In this document: positions 1 through 8,641 of the stretch, piece after piece | Numbering within the stretch: the first letter of the stretch is position 1 | Layout: each line of letters begins with the position of its first letter | Origin: Polaribacter sp. IC073 | Lineage (GTDB): Bacteria > Bacteroidota > Bacteroidia > Flavobacteriales > Flavobacteriaceae | Length of the DNA: 64,000 bases | Direction of reading: 5' to 3' | Assembly: GCF_007997075.1 (NCBI RefSeq) | Contig: NZ_VORS01000001.1 | Span: forward strand, 496,001-560,000 | Program-made: the position numbers and the translations under genes | Notes under the pieces: generated by a model | Seen by the model: the letters and a program-made list of their open reading frames with translations, nothing else | The model's database searches: none | What the model was told of the DNA's origin: nothing

Positions 1-1022
1 TGGATAAAAGTGATGAAACTGCTCAATATCTAGTTCCAAAAAGATTAAAAGCAAACAACGCTACGCCTTTTCCTTATGGAAATGCACCACAAAAAGACAC
101 CGTTTTCTCTAATGTAGATTATAAAAAGTTGGATGAAACAGTAAGTTCTATCTTCGGAAAAGATAATTCTAGAGCAGTTGTTGTGCTATATAAAGATCAA
201 ATTATTTCAGAAAAATATGCGGAAGGATTTCATAAGGATGCTAGAATTTTAGGTTGGTCGATGACAAAAAGCATAATGAGCACCGTTTTTGGCGTTTTAC
301 AGCATCAGAATAAAATAAACGTGCAAGAGGTTGCTCCAATAGATTCTTGGCAAAAGGATGCACGAAAAAGCATCACAATCAATAATTTATTACAAATGAA
401 TTCTGGTTTAGAATGGGATGAAAATTATAGTGAAATCTCTGACGCAACTACCATGTTGTTTTTAGAAAGGGATATGACCAAAATGCAAGAAGAGAAACCG
501 TTAAAATATGAAACCAATGCTTCTTGGAACTATTCTTCTGGAACTTCAAATTTATTATCAAAAATTTTAAGAAAACAATTTAAAACACATCAAGAATATT
601 TAGACTTCTGGTACACAGATTTTATTGATAAAATTGGCATGAATTCTATGGTTGTAGAAACAGATTTAGTAGGGAATTATGTAGCTTCTTCTTATGCTTG
701 GGCAACAGCTAGAGATTGGGCAAAATTTGGTTTACTTTATTTACATAATGGGACTTGGAATGGAGCGAAATTATTTAATAAAAATTGGGTAGATTATGTA
801 ACCACGCCAACACCAACATCAAACGGAACGTATGGTGCACAGTTTTGGTTAAATGCCGAAAAGCAGTTTAAAGACGTACCCAAAAACATGTATTTTGCAG
901 ATGGTTATCAAGGGCAAAGAGTGTATGTTTTACCAGATGAAGAAATGGTAATTGTACGTTTTGGCTTGACAAATTTTAATGAAAATGAGTTTTTAAAAGA
1001 GGTTCTAAAAGCTGTTAAATAA
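1..1022 (+). CDS. Serine hydrolase, beta-lactamase/class C family (5'-truncated by window edge)
   Basis: The reading frame is open from base 3 to the stop at 1020-1022, so the start lies outside the window; a TTG at 129 is internal. The visible part carries the SxxK nucleophile motif (SMTK, near 260), a YSS motif in the position of the class C YxN, and a late DGYQGQ segment. This pattern fits the serine hydrolase family that includes 6-aminohexanoate-dimer hydrolase and esterases rather than true beta-lactamases. Substrate unknown. It is convergent with the small membrane-protein gene at 1074-1277, with a hairpin between them. Confidence 0.85.
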   Translation, partial: DKSDETAQYLVPKRLKANNATPFPYGNAPQKDTVFSNVDYKKLDETVSSIFGKDNSRAVVVLYKDQIISEKYAEGFHKDARILGWSMTKSIMSTVFGVLQHQNKINVQEVAPIDSWQKDARKSITINNLLQMNSGLEWDENYSEISDATTMLFLERDMTKMQEEKPLKYETNASWNYSSGTSNLLSKILRKQFKTHQEYLDFWYTDFIDKIGMNSMVVETDLVGNYVASSYAWATARDWAKFGLLYLHNGTWNGAKLFNKNWVDYVTTPTPTSNGTYGAQFWLNAEKQFKDVPKNMYFADGYQGQRVYVLPDEEMVIVRFGLTNFNENEFLKEVLKAVK

Positions 1023-1024
1023 AT

Positions 1025-1048
1025 AAACCACTTATTTCTAAGTGGTTT
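1025..1048. terminator. Hairpin between convergent genes
   Basis: A perfect 10-bp inverted repeat (AAACCACTTA / TAAGTGGTTT) with a TTTC loop starts three bases after the serine hydrolase stop. There is no clean T-tract on the plus strand, and the minus-strand flank is T-rich, so it may serve both converging genes. Confidence 0.6.
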
Positions 1049-1073
1049 ACAAAACAATCTAATGTTTGGCTAT

Positions 1074-1277
1074 TTAACTCTTTCCTTTCACTAAACTAAT
1101 AGCTATTGCCACAATTCCTAAGGCAATAGTAATATATGAATTGGTATTATCTTGCGTTGTTACTAAGTCTAAATCTCCAATAGAAACTTGTGCTTCTGGT
1201 TGTATCATCGTGTAAATTCCGTACCCTAATAAAATAATTCCGGCTACTAATAATATTGTCTTAATTGCTTTATTCAT
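1074..1277 (-). CDS. Small two-helix membrane protein, unknown function
   Basis: A 67-residue protein with two hydrophobic segments, one after MNKAIK and one near the C-terminus (ITIALGIVAIAIS), separated by a polar stretch of about 25 residues. The ATG at 1277 is chosen over a longer non-ATG frame because that extension would run through the suf terminator hairpin. I recognise no family. It resembles short DUF-type inner-membrane proteins common in Flavobacteria; no function is assigned. Confidence 0.6.
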   Translation of the reverse strand: MNKAIKTILLVAGIILLGYGIYTMIQPEAQVSIGDLDLVTTQDNTNSYITIALGIVAIAISLVKGKS

Positions 1278-1323
1278 AATTTTTTTGTTTTCAATAAAGT
1301 TATAAAAAAATAAATAAACACAA

Positions 1324-1348
1324 AAAACCACGCAATGAGCGTGGTTTT
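1324..1348 (-). terminator. Rho-independent terminator of the suf cluster
   Basis: A 10-bp perfect stem (AAAACCACGC / GCGTGGTTTT) with a 5-nt loop, followed on the minus strand by a T-run. It lies 26 bp past the sufD stop and marks the end of the suf transcript. Confidence 0.8.
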
Positions 1349-1373
1349 ATATATAAAAAGGCAACTGTGTTGC

Positions 1374-2687
1374 TTATAAATCGAAACCTATGTCAACACC
1401 TAATTTTTTTGCAATAATTTTAGCAATACGTTGTTTTACTTCAGGTATTTTTACACTTTCTAAAACCGTATTTGCAAAGGCAAACATTAATAAGGCTTTC
1501 CCTTCTTTCTTAGGAATACCACGTTGTTGCATGTAAAATAAAGCCTCGTCATCTAATTGACCAATAGTACAACCATGAGAACATTTTACATCATCTGCAA
1601 AAATTTCTAGTTGAGGTTTTGCATTAACAGTAGCTTTATCACTTAATAAAACATTGTTGTTTTTTTGATATGCATTTGTTTTCTGCGCCTCTTTATTAAC
1701 AACTACTTTACCGTTAAAAACACCTGTAGAACGCGCATCATAAATTCCTTTATAATCTTGGTGACTTTCACAATTTGGCTCTATATGATGTACCAAAGTG
1801 TTATGATCTACGTGTTGTTTTCCGTCTAAAATTGTAATCCCTTTTAAAATAGAATCGATGTGTTCTCCTCTTTGATAAAAGTTTAAGTTATTTCTAGTGA
1901 TATTTCCTCCGAAAGAAAAAGTATGTACAGAAACAATACTATTCGATTTTTGTTCGATGTAAGAATTGTCTACTAAAGAAGCTTTCTCATCATCATTTTG
2001 AATTTTATAAATGTCTACAGTAGCATCTTTTGCCGCAAAAACTTCTGTAACCGAATTTGTTAAAACTGGGTTAGAAGTTAAACTTTGGTGTCGTTCTATA
2101 ATTTGAACATGTGCATTTTTCTCAACTACAATTAAGTTTCTTGGTTGCAACATTGTTGCAGCCTCAGAACCTGTTGTAAAATTAATAATCTGAATCGGTT
2201 TTTCTACTTCAACATTTTCAGGAATGTAGATGTAAGCACCTTCATTGGCAAAAGCAGTATTTAAAGACGTTAAGTTGTCTTCTTTCGCTATTTTATTGAA
2301 GTAATTTTCGATTACTGCTTTGTATTTTGGCTTTGTTAATGCAGCAGACATTAAACAAACATCAAAAGTATCGTGTGTTGTTTCAGATAAGAAAGAACTG
2401 TATTTACCGTCTATAAAGACAAGCTTGTATGCATCTATATCGTGTATAAAGTACTTTCTTACGTCTGCTAATTCAATCGCATTTTCTTTGTTAGGAAATA
2501 AACTATAATCTTGCTTTAAAACGGAGTTTAAAGAAGTGTATTTCCAAGCTTCTAACTTTTTAGTAGGAAAGCCTAAGCTTTCAAAATTTTTAAATGCTTT
2601 TGAACGAATTTCGTGTATGTCAGAATTTGTGTCTATATCGTTCTCAAACGCTACGTATGATGATAATAGTTTGTCTTTTAATTCCAT
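1374..2687 (-). CDS. sufD: Fe-S cluster assembly protein SufD
   Basis: 437 residues, normal for SufD. SufD is a scaffold subunit of the cytoplasmic SufBC2D complex that assembles Fe-S clusters. The C-terminal half has the SufB/SufD beta-helix, with the conserved core around VHHIEPNCESHQDYKG and KCSHGCTIGQLDDEALFYMQQRG. It is the last gene of the suf cluster, 144 bp after sufC and followed by a terminator. The desulfurase gene sufS that often follows sufD in this phylum is absent here. Confidence 0.95.
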   Translation of the reverse strand: MELKDKLLSSYVAFENDIDTNSDIHEIRSKAFKNFESLGFPTKKLEAWKYTSLNSVLKQDYSLFPNKENAIELADVRKYFIHDIDAYKLVFIDGKYSSFLSETTHDTFDVCLMSAALTKPKYKAVIENYFNKIAKEDNLTSLNTAFANEGAYIYIPENVEVEKPIQIINFTTGSEAATMLQPRNLIVVEKNAHVQIIERHQSLTSNPVLTNSVTEVFAAKDATVDIYKIQNDDEKASLVDNSYIEQKSNSIVSVHTFSFGGNITRNNLNFYQRGEHIDSILKGITILDGKQHVDHNTLVHHIEPNCESHQDYKGIYDARSTGVFNGKVVVNKEAQKTNAYQKNNNVLLSDKATVNAKPQLEIFADDVKCSHGCTIGQLDDEALFYMQQRGIPKKEGKALLMFAFANTVLESVKIPEVKQRIAKIIAKKLGVDIGFDL

Positions 2688-2831
2688 TATTTTCAGTCTT
2701 CAGTGTTTAGTCTTCAGTTGGCAATTTATGATTTTTCATAAACAGGATTGATGACTAACTATTTTCTTATTATTAATTCACTTTTAGCATGCAGTACCTC
2801 ACTGCAAACTACTACTGATTTTTCTGCGAAC

Positions 2832-3581
2832 TTATACGAGTTCTTGTTTAATCCAATCGTATCCTTTTGCTTCTAATTCTAAAGCTAAGGAAGCATCCCC
2901 AGTTTTTACTATTTTTCCATCGTGTAAAACGTGTACAAAATCTGGTACGATATATTCTAATAAACGTTGGTAGTGTGTAATTACAATTACAGCATTGTCT
3001 TTAGATTTTAATTTATTTACGCCGTTTGCAACAATACGCAAAGCATCAATATCTAAACCAGAATCCGTTTCATCTAAGATGGCTAATTTTGGTTCTAACA
3101 TTGCCATTTGAAAGATTTCGTTACGTTTCTTTTCTCCACCAGAAAAACCTTCGTTTAAAGAACGAGATAAGAATTTACGATCTATTTCTAACAACTCAGA
3201 TTTCTCACGAATCATTTTTAACATGTCTTTCGCTGGCATGTCTTCTAAACCTTTTGCTTTACGAGTTTCGTTAATAGCTGTTTTTATAAAGTTTGTAACA
3301 GAAACTCCAGGAATTTCTACAGGATATTGAAAAGATAAAAACACACCGTTATGCGCTCTTTCTTCTGGTGCTAATTCACTAATATCTTCACCATTTAATT
3401 CAATCGTTCCAGCGGTAATTTCATAATCGTCCTTACCGGCAATAATGTTGGCCAACGTACTTTTTCCGGCACCATTAGGTCCCATAATTGCGTGAACTTC
3501 ACCTGCTTTTACTTCTAAATTCAATCCTTTTAAAATTGACTTATTGTCTATACTTGCTTGTAAATTTTCTATTTTTAACAT
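2832..3581 (-). CDS. sufC: Fe-S cluster assembly ATPase SufC
   Basis: 249 residues, the usual size of this ABC-type ATPase. It has Walker A GPNGAGKST (residues 34-42), a SufC-type signature segment FSGGEKKRNEI, Walker B LAILDETDSGLD and a switch His in ITHYQRL. SufC drives conformational change of the SufB-SufD scaffold in the cytoplasm. The start codon lies 2 bp from the stop of the metallo-hydrolase gene upstream, so the two are probably translationally linked. Confidence 0.96.
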   Translation of the reverse strand: MLKIENLQASIDNKSILKGLNLEVKAGEVHAIMGPNGAGKSTLANIIAGKDDYEITAGTIELNGEDISELAPEERAHNGVFLSFQYPVEIPGVSVTNFIKTAINETRKAKGLEDMPAKDMLKMIREKSELLEIDRKFLSRSLNEGFSGGEKKRNEIFQMAMLEPKLAILDETDSGLDIDALRIVANGVNKLKSKDNAVIVITHYQRLLEYIVPDFVHVLHDGKIVKTGDASLALELEAKGYDWIKQELV

Positions 3582-3583
3582 CG

Positions 3584-4429
3584 CTATTTGCGTTTATTTT
3601 TTAATAATTCTTCTAATTTTTTGAATGCTATTGGAGAATGTTGAATAATAACTTCTGCGTTTTTTTCTTTAGCAAAAGCTTCAAATTTCTCCATACTTTT
3701 TAGCGTTTCTTCTGCATCATAATTAAATGAAGGAACTCCTTTATTTGCTCTGTTTTCTTCAAAATGATATAAATCACCTGTTAATAAAACCGGTTTTTCT
3801 AAACCAGCAACTTCAACATATAAAGATTGGTGCCCGATTGTATGACCAGGTGTGTATTTAATAACGACCGTTCCGTCTCCAAAAACATCATAATCACCTG
3901 TTATTTTTTGAACCTTTTTAAGTGCTGTTACTGCGGCGTTTTTAATTTTTACAGAATCGCCAACATTTGCATTGTACTCGTTTTCTTGTACAATCCAAGT
4001 TGCATGTTTCATCAAATTAGCATGACCTGTATGATCGAAATGCGAATGAGACATTGCAAAATACTTAAAATCTTCAATTTTATAACCAATCGATTTTAAT
4101 TGATTTCCCAAAGAATCTGGCCTTTTAATAGCATACACTCCGCTTGGTTCATCAAAAGCAGTTTCCATAACCAATTGTTCTGGTAAACCGGCATCCCACA
4201 TTAAGTTTCCTTTTGGGTGAGAAATTACATAATACGTATCTGTAAATTGTTTTGTTTGCCCTGTATAGGTTGTGTCTTGAGAAAAAACTTCTAATTTTTT
4301 TACAAAAATAGCACCACCAACCAATTGATGTAATTGTACAATTGGTTTAGAAACAGTGTCAGCTTTTTTTTCTAATTTTTTACAACCAACAATGCTAACA
4401 GCAATTAATAAGAATAGTATTTTTTTCAT
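3584..4429 (-). CDS. Metallo-beta-lactamase-fold lipoprotein, AHL-lactonase-like, inside the suf cluster
   Basis: 281 residues. A lipoprotein signal (LLIAVSIVGCKK) predicts export to the periplasm or outer membrane. The zinc-binding motif HSHFDHTGH is intact, followed by a His in YTPGHTIGHQ and Asp in LLTGDLYHF. The overall pattern resembles the AttM/AiiA N-acyl-homoserine lactonase branch, but the substrate cannot be read from sequence. It sits between sufB and sufC, 2 bp from sufC, so it should be co-transcribed. An exported hydrolase has no known part in cytoplasmic Fe-S assembly. Confidence 0.85.
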   Translation of the reverse strand: MKKILFLLIAVSIVGCKKLEKKADTVSKPIVQLHQLVGGAIFVKKLEVFSQDTTYTGQTKQFTDTYYVISHPKGNLMWDAGLPEQLVMETAFDEPSGVYAIKRPDSLGNQLKSIGYKIEDFKYFAMSHSHFDHTGHANLMKHATWIVQENEYNANVGDSVKIKNAAVTALKKVQKITGDYDVFGDGTVVIKYTPGHTIGHQSLYVEVAGLEKPVLLTGDLYHFEENRANKGVPSFNYDAEETLKSMEKFEAFAKEKNAEVIIQHSPIAFKKLEELLKNKRK

Positions 4430-4499
4430 TTTTTAAAATTGTGTAATTGTTTATTCATGTAACTGTTTAAACAATTAAACGGTTCAAATTCATATAATT

Positions 4500-5945
4500 T
4501 TAACCTACTGAACCTTCTAAACTAATTTCCAATAATTTTTGAGCTTCCACAGCAAATTCCATTGGTAAATTATTTAAAACCTCTTTACTAAATCCGTTTA
4601 CAATTAATGCAATTGCTTTCTCAGTATCGATACCACGTTGGTTGCAGTAAAATAATTGTTCTTCACCAATTTTACTTGTTGTTGCTTCGTGCTCTATTTG
4701 TGCCGACTTATTCTTCACTTCGATATAAGGAAACGTGTGTGCACCACATTCATTACCCATTAACAAAGAATCACATTGAGAGAAATTACGAGCATTTTCT
4801 GCTCTTGCATTTATCTGAACTAAACCTCTGTATGAGTTCTGTGATTTTCCGGCAGAAATTCCTTTAGAAATAATGGTAGACTTGGTATTTTTACCTAAGT
4901 GAATCATTTTTGTTCCTGTATCTGCTTGCTGATGGTTGTTTGTTACAGCAATCGAGTAAAATTCACCCACAGAATTGTTTCCTTTTAAAATACAAGAAGG
5001 ATATTTCCAGGTAACAGCAGAACCTGTTTCTACTTGTGTCCAAGAAATTTTTGCATTGTTTTCGCAAATTCCTCTTTTAGTTACAAAATTGAAAACACCA
5101 CCTTTTCCTTCTTTATTACCAGGGTACCAGTTTTGTACAGTAGAATATTTAATTTCTGAATCATCTAAAGCAATTAATTCTACAACGGCTGCGTGCAATT
5201 GATTTTCATCTCTACTTGGCGCAGTACAACCTTCTAAATAAGAAACGTAACTTCCTTTGTCTGCAACCACTAACGTTCTTTCGAACTGCCCTGTTCCACC
5301 TTCATTAATTCTGAAGTAGGTAGATAATTCCATCGGACATTTTACACCTTTTGGAATGTAACAGAAAGATCCATCAGAAAAAACTGCCGAATTTAGTGCT
5401 GCATAAAAGTTGTCTGTTGTTGGTACAACGGTTCCTAAATATTTTTTAACCAATTCTGGGTGTTCTTGAATTGCTTCTGAAATTGGCATAAAAATAATAC
5501 CCTTTTCACCTAATGTTTTCTTAAACGTAGTTGCTACAGAAACAGAATCCATCACAATATCTACAGCTACATTAGCTAATTTTTTTTGTTCGTCTAAAGA
5601 AATTCCTAAACGCTTAAAAGTGTCTAATAATTCTGGATCTACTTCGTCCAAAGAATTTAATTTCGGTTTTTCTTTAGGTGCAGAATAATATGCAATGTCT
5701 TGAAAATTTGGTTTCGTATAATGAACATTTGCCCATTCTGGCTCTTCCATTTTTTCCCAAACTCGGTAAGCTTCCAAACGCCAATCGGTCATCCATTGAG
5801 GTTCGTTTTTCTTTTTAGAGATTGCGATTACAACATCTTCACTTAACCCTTTTGCAAAGGTCTCGCTTTCTATATCTGTATAAAAACCATATTTATATTC
5901 TTTGGTTTTTAATTCTTGTTCTAAATCTTCTTCAGTATACTTCAT
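4500..5945 (-). CDS. sufB: Fe-S cluster assembly protein SufB
   Basis: 481 residues, matching the SufB family. It has the conserved core from [16 protein letters not shown] through [21 protein letters not shown] to [21 protein letters not shown], and the terminal segment [13 protein letters not shown]. SufB is the scaffold on which the nascent cluster is built with SufC and SufD. It is followed on the minus strand by the lipoprotein gene after 70 bp. The upstream 437 bp holds a decayed unrelated gene. Confidence 0.97.
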   Translation of the reverse strand: MKYTEEDLEQELKTKEYKYGFYTDIESETFAKGLSEDVVIAISKKKNEPQWMTDWRLEAYRVWEKMEEPEWANVHYTKPNFQDIAYYSAPKEKPKLNSLDEVDPELLDTFKRLGISLDEQKKLANVAVDIVMDSVSVATTFKKTLGEKGIIFMPISEAIQEHPELVKKYLGTVVPTTDNFYAALNSAVFSDGSFCYIPKGVKCPMELSTYFRINEGGTGQFERTLVVADKGSYVSYLEGCTAPSRDENQLHAAVVELIALDDSEIKYSTVQNWYPGNKEGKGGVFNFVTKRGICENNAKISWTQVETGSAVTWKYPSCILKGNNSVGEFYSIAVTNNHQQADTGTKMIHLGKNTKSTIISKGISAGKSQNSYRGLVQINARAENARNFSQCDSLLMGNECGAHTFPYIEVKNKSAQIEHEATTSKIGEEQLFYCNQRGIDTEKAIALIVNGFSKEVLNNLPMEFAVEAQKLLEISLEGSVG

Positions 5946-5984
5946 AGTTCAAAGTTTTTAATTTAAAGTTTAAAGTTGTGCTTG

Positions 5985-6361
5985 TTAACTTTTGTATTTG
6001 CTTCCTTTAAATTCACTGTTTTTAAATAATTTATAAATCTTCCAATCATTTTACTTAAAACTAATGATTGTTCCTTTAGTTTGTTGAAATCCTCTTAATT
6101 TATATACTTCCTATCAAAAACGCTGTATAATTGAGATTTTGTTTCCCCACAAGATGCTTTTGCAATTGATAAAAATTGAATAAACTCTTTATTTCCATTG
6201 CTTTCAAATCCTTCTGCAATATTGTTCATAACTGAACCAGAAGAACCATCTATTCGATTCTATAATCTTTCCTTAATTCTGTGTTATTTGCAATTTAGTT
6301 AATATCGTTACAAAGAATTTTAGAAAGTTTCTAAATTTTCGAACATATTCGCGATTGCCAT
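5985..6361 (-). pseudogene. Decayed S23-type four-helix-bundle protein gene
   Basis: Reading the minus strand from an ATG at 6359-6361 gives a start typical of the family (MAIANMFENLETF), then scattered stops. A well-preserved stretch follows ([18 protein letters not shown], then [20 protein letters not shown] and a YSVFDRKYI segment), and after another stop and frame change the usual C-terminus ending GSKYKS. This is the 23S rRNA intervening-sequence/four-helix-bundle (S23) family, normally about 120 residues. At least four stops and one frame change are visible, so it is dead. It sits between sufB and the IscA-type gene; nothing else is seen in this 437-bp gap. Confidence 0.8.
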
Positions 6362-6382
6362 AACATTAAATTCTGAACCTTT

Positions 6383-6712
6383 TTATAAAGAGAAAGATTC
6401 CCCACAACCACAAGTTCGGTTTGCGTTAGGATTGTTAAAAACAAATCCTTTTCCGTTTAAACCACCTGAGTATTCTAGCGTTGTTCCTACTAAATATAAA
6501 AAGCTCTTTTTGTCTACAATAATTTTTACATTATTTTCTTCAAAAACTTTATCGTTATCTTCTTTTTTATTATCGAAAGTTAGATCGTAAGATAAACCTG
6601 AACAACCACCGCTCTTTACACCAACTCTTACAAAGTCAGTTATCGCGTTAAAGCCTTCATCAGTCATCAATTCTACGACTTTCTTCTTTGCTGTGTCTGA
6701 AACTTTTATCAT
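6383..6712 (-). CDS. IscA/SufA-type Fe-S carrier (HesB family)
   Basis: 109 residues starting MIKVSD. The three cluster-ligand cysteines are present: C37 in SGGCSGL, and C101 and C103 in the C-terminal CGCGESFSL. A-type carriers pass clusters from the SufBCD scaffold to target proteins. The ATG at 6712 is preferred over one at 6784 because a TATATTTG -7 box at 6744-6751 lies between them and the shorter protein matches family length. It is the first gene of the suf cluster. Confidence 0.93.
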   Translation of the reverse strand: MIKVSDTAKKKVVELMTDEGFNAITDFVRVGVKSGGCSGLSYDLTFDNKKEDNDKVFEENNVKIIVDKKSFLYLVGTTLEYSGGLNGKGFVFNNPNANRTCGCGESFSL

Positions 6713-6743
6713 AATTTTAACTAGATTAAATCTAAATTGAGTG

Positions 6744-6751
6744 CAAATATA
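6744..6751 (-). promoter_or_regulatory. Bacteroidota -7 box for the suf cluster
   Basis: On the minus strand this reads TATATTTG, an exact TAnnTTTG match, 31 bp before the IscA-type start codon. The -33 TTG is not well matched, so the promoter call rests mainly on the -7 box and its position. Confidence 0.5.
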
Positions 6752-6817
6752 CAATTTAAGTCGAAGAAAACGAAGAACTTTCATTATGAAACCTAATATG
6801 TCAATTGGTTTTATTGA

Positions 6818-7876
6818 TTACTTTAGAAAGCTTGTATTACTAGTAAAATTAGGGTCTGAAAGTGAGAGCAAAAAAGCTTTCAAATCGGCTTTGTCTTGCC
6901 TTGATAATTGCACGCCACCTTGGTTTATTTTTTTCATTAAAGGGTCTATTGTTGATGATCTTTTCAGTCCTTCAGAATAATGATCAATCACTTCTTCTAA
7001 AGTTGCAAATCTGCCATCGTGCATGTAAGGTGCTGTAAAAGTAAGATTTCTTATTGATGGAGATTTAAATTTTCCATTATCACTAGGATCTCCTGTTATT
7101 TTACCCAAACCTAAATCAGAAAAATTAGTATCTAAACCATTGTTGTGGAATTTGTTATCTGTCCAAAGCGGATTGTTGTTACTTCCATGGCAATGAAAAC
7201 AATCTCCTTTTGCTTCGTCCATAAAAATGTCAAATCCGTTTTCTTCTTCTGGTGTTAAAGTTGTTTCTCCTTGTAAATATCGATCGAATTTAGAATTGCC
7301 AGAAATAAGTGTTCTTTCAAATTGAGCAATTGCTTTTGTCACTAATGTAGAATCTATTTTTGAAGTGCCAAAAGCCTGTAAAAATAAAGTAGGATATTCT
7401 AGATGCTGTTGTAATTTCTCTGTAACAATTTTCCAATTTGCATGCATTTCTATCGGATTTGAAACCGGTTCAAAAGCTTGTTTTTCTAGGCTAAATTCTT
7501 TTCCATCCCAAGTAAAACGCTCGTCAAAGTTCCATGCTAAATTAAACAATGGCATTGCATTTCTTTTTCCGAAATTACCGTTAATTCCCTCACTAAATTG
7601 TTTGTTGTCTGTAAATGCTCTCTTCGGATTGTGGCAGGAGGCACAAGATTGTGTTTCGTCTCCAGATAAAATGGTATCAAAAAAGAGTTTTTTGCCCAAA
7701 GAAACTCCTTCTTGGGTTAATGGATTGTTTGCTGGAATAATTGGCGCAATTAATTTGTCGGCAAAAAGTGTTGGGACTTCTAAATTATACGGTATTGGGG
7801 TGTAGATTTCTTCTTCTTTAGATGCGCAATTCATCAGAAGAAAAAAGGAAAGAAGAAATAGAAGTGTTTTTTTCAT
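6818..7876 (-). CDS. Diheme cytochrome c peroxidase / MbnH-like (MauG family) lipoprotein
   Basis: 352 residues with a lipoprotein signal (FFLLMNCAS) and two CxxCH heme sites at residues 78-82 (CASCH) and 226-230 (CFHCH). Axial-ligand regions such as PYMHDGRFATLEEV are visible near the C-terminus. The fold is the bacterial diheme peroxidase/MauG family. Next to an MbnP-like gene it is more likely an MbnH-type enzyme, which oxidises a Trp of MbnP, than a general peroxide scavenger; this comes from gene context. It is the last gene of a four-gene minus-strand run. Confidence 0.85.
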   Translation of the reverse strand: MKKTLLFLLSFFLLMNCASKEEEIYTPIPYNLEVPTLFADKLIAPIIPANNPLTQEGVSLGKKLFFDTILSGDETQSCASCHNPKRAFTDNKQFSEGINGNFGKRNAMPLFNLAWNFDERFTWDGKEFSLEKQAFEPVSNPIEMHANWKIVTEKLQQHLEYPTLFLQAFGTSKIDSTLVTKAIAQFERTLISGNSKFDRYLQGETTLTPEEENGFDIFMDEAKGDCFHCHGSNNNPLWTDNKFHNNGLDTNFSDLGLGKITGDPSDNGKFKSPSIRNLTFTAPYMHDGRFATLEEVIDHYSEGLKRSSTIDPLMKKINQGGVQLSRQDKADLKAFLLSLSDPNFTSNTSFLK

Positions 7877-7908
7877 TTTAAAAGTTCCTTTGCAATGAGA
7901 ACTATGTA

Positions 7909-8640
7909 TTAATTTATTGTACCCAAACTAAAAACTGATTTTCCATTGGCACTCATCATTTTTTGAGCTTCAAAATTTGGCATTAAAACGGTGTTTAGTT
8001 CGTTTAAATTCCATGTATTCGGATTCTTAAACCATGCTGCAAGGTTCATTTTAATTTCAATTTCTGCCGAATTTGTAATAATCACAGTTCCTAGATCGAC
8101 CTCAAAAGAAGTATCTTCAAATTTTAAATTATTTGGTTCTGCGTTATTTACAGCTCTAATTGTATGGTAATTAAAACCAGATTCTTGATTGTTATTGTCT
8201 AAATATTTTCCGTCAAATTGCATGTAATGATAACCACCACCCAACATTCCTGGGACATTAAGATTCACCGAATTTAAATCTTGATACACGCCATCTGTAT
8301 TGTCTTCGTCTGAAAAACCAAACCTAAATTTTAGGTTGTAACTGCCAGGAGTAATATCTGAAACGGTGATAGAAGCTCCGTAATTTTCACCAAAATCTAC
8401 TAAATGATAGTTTTTAGCACCAATTAAACTAATATTAGAAACAAGATACCGCAATCTTTCGACGCTTAGTTTGTCGCCATTTTCGTTGGTGAATTTTAAC
8501 TCGTTTAAATCTTGGTTTGTAATGATTGTTCCATTCCAATGATGTGTAAAATTTAAAGTGACCAATAAATTTTCTTCTTCTTTTGAACAAGAACTTACTA
8601 TAAAAATCGTTAAAATTAATAAAGTAATTATTTTTTTCAT
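7909..8640 (-). CDS. MbnP-like periplasmic lipoprotein (putative copper binder)
   Basis: 243 residues, lipoprotein Cys at residue 18 (IVSSCSK). Features resembling the MbnP family are an N-terminal strand with paired His (FTHHWNG), an RLRYLVSNISLI segment, and a central GGGYHYMQFDGKY segment. Known MbnP proteins bind copper after a partner diheme enzyme modifies a Trp. The diheme enzyme is encoded directly downstream, 32 bp away. Copper binding here is inferred from family and neighbour. Confidence 0.75.
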   Translation of the reverse strand: MKKIITLLILTIFIVSSCSKEEENLLVTLNFTHHWNGTIITNQDLNELKFTNENGDKLSVERLRYLVSNISLIGAKNYHLVDFGENYGASITVSDITPGSYNLKFRFGFSDEDNTDGVYQDLNSVNLNVPGMLGGGYHYMQFDGKYLDNNNQESGFNYHTIRAVNNAEPNNLKFEDTSFEVDLGTVIITNSAEIEIKMNLAAWFKNPNTWNLNELNTVLMPNFEAQKMMSANGKSVFSLGTIN

Positions 8641-8641
8641 G

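Noticed and set aside
6384-6784. Longer IscA-type protein starting at 6784
   Set aside because: The extension crosses a consensus -7 box and has no family similarity; start 6712 fits.
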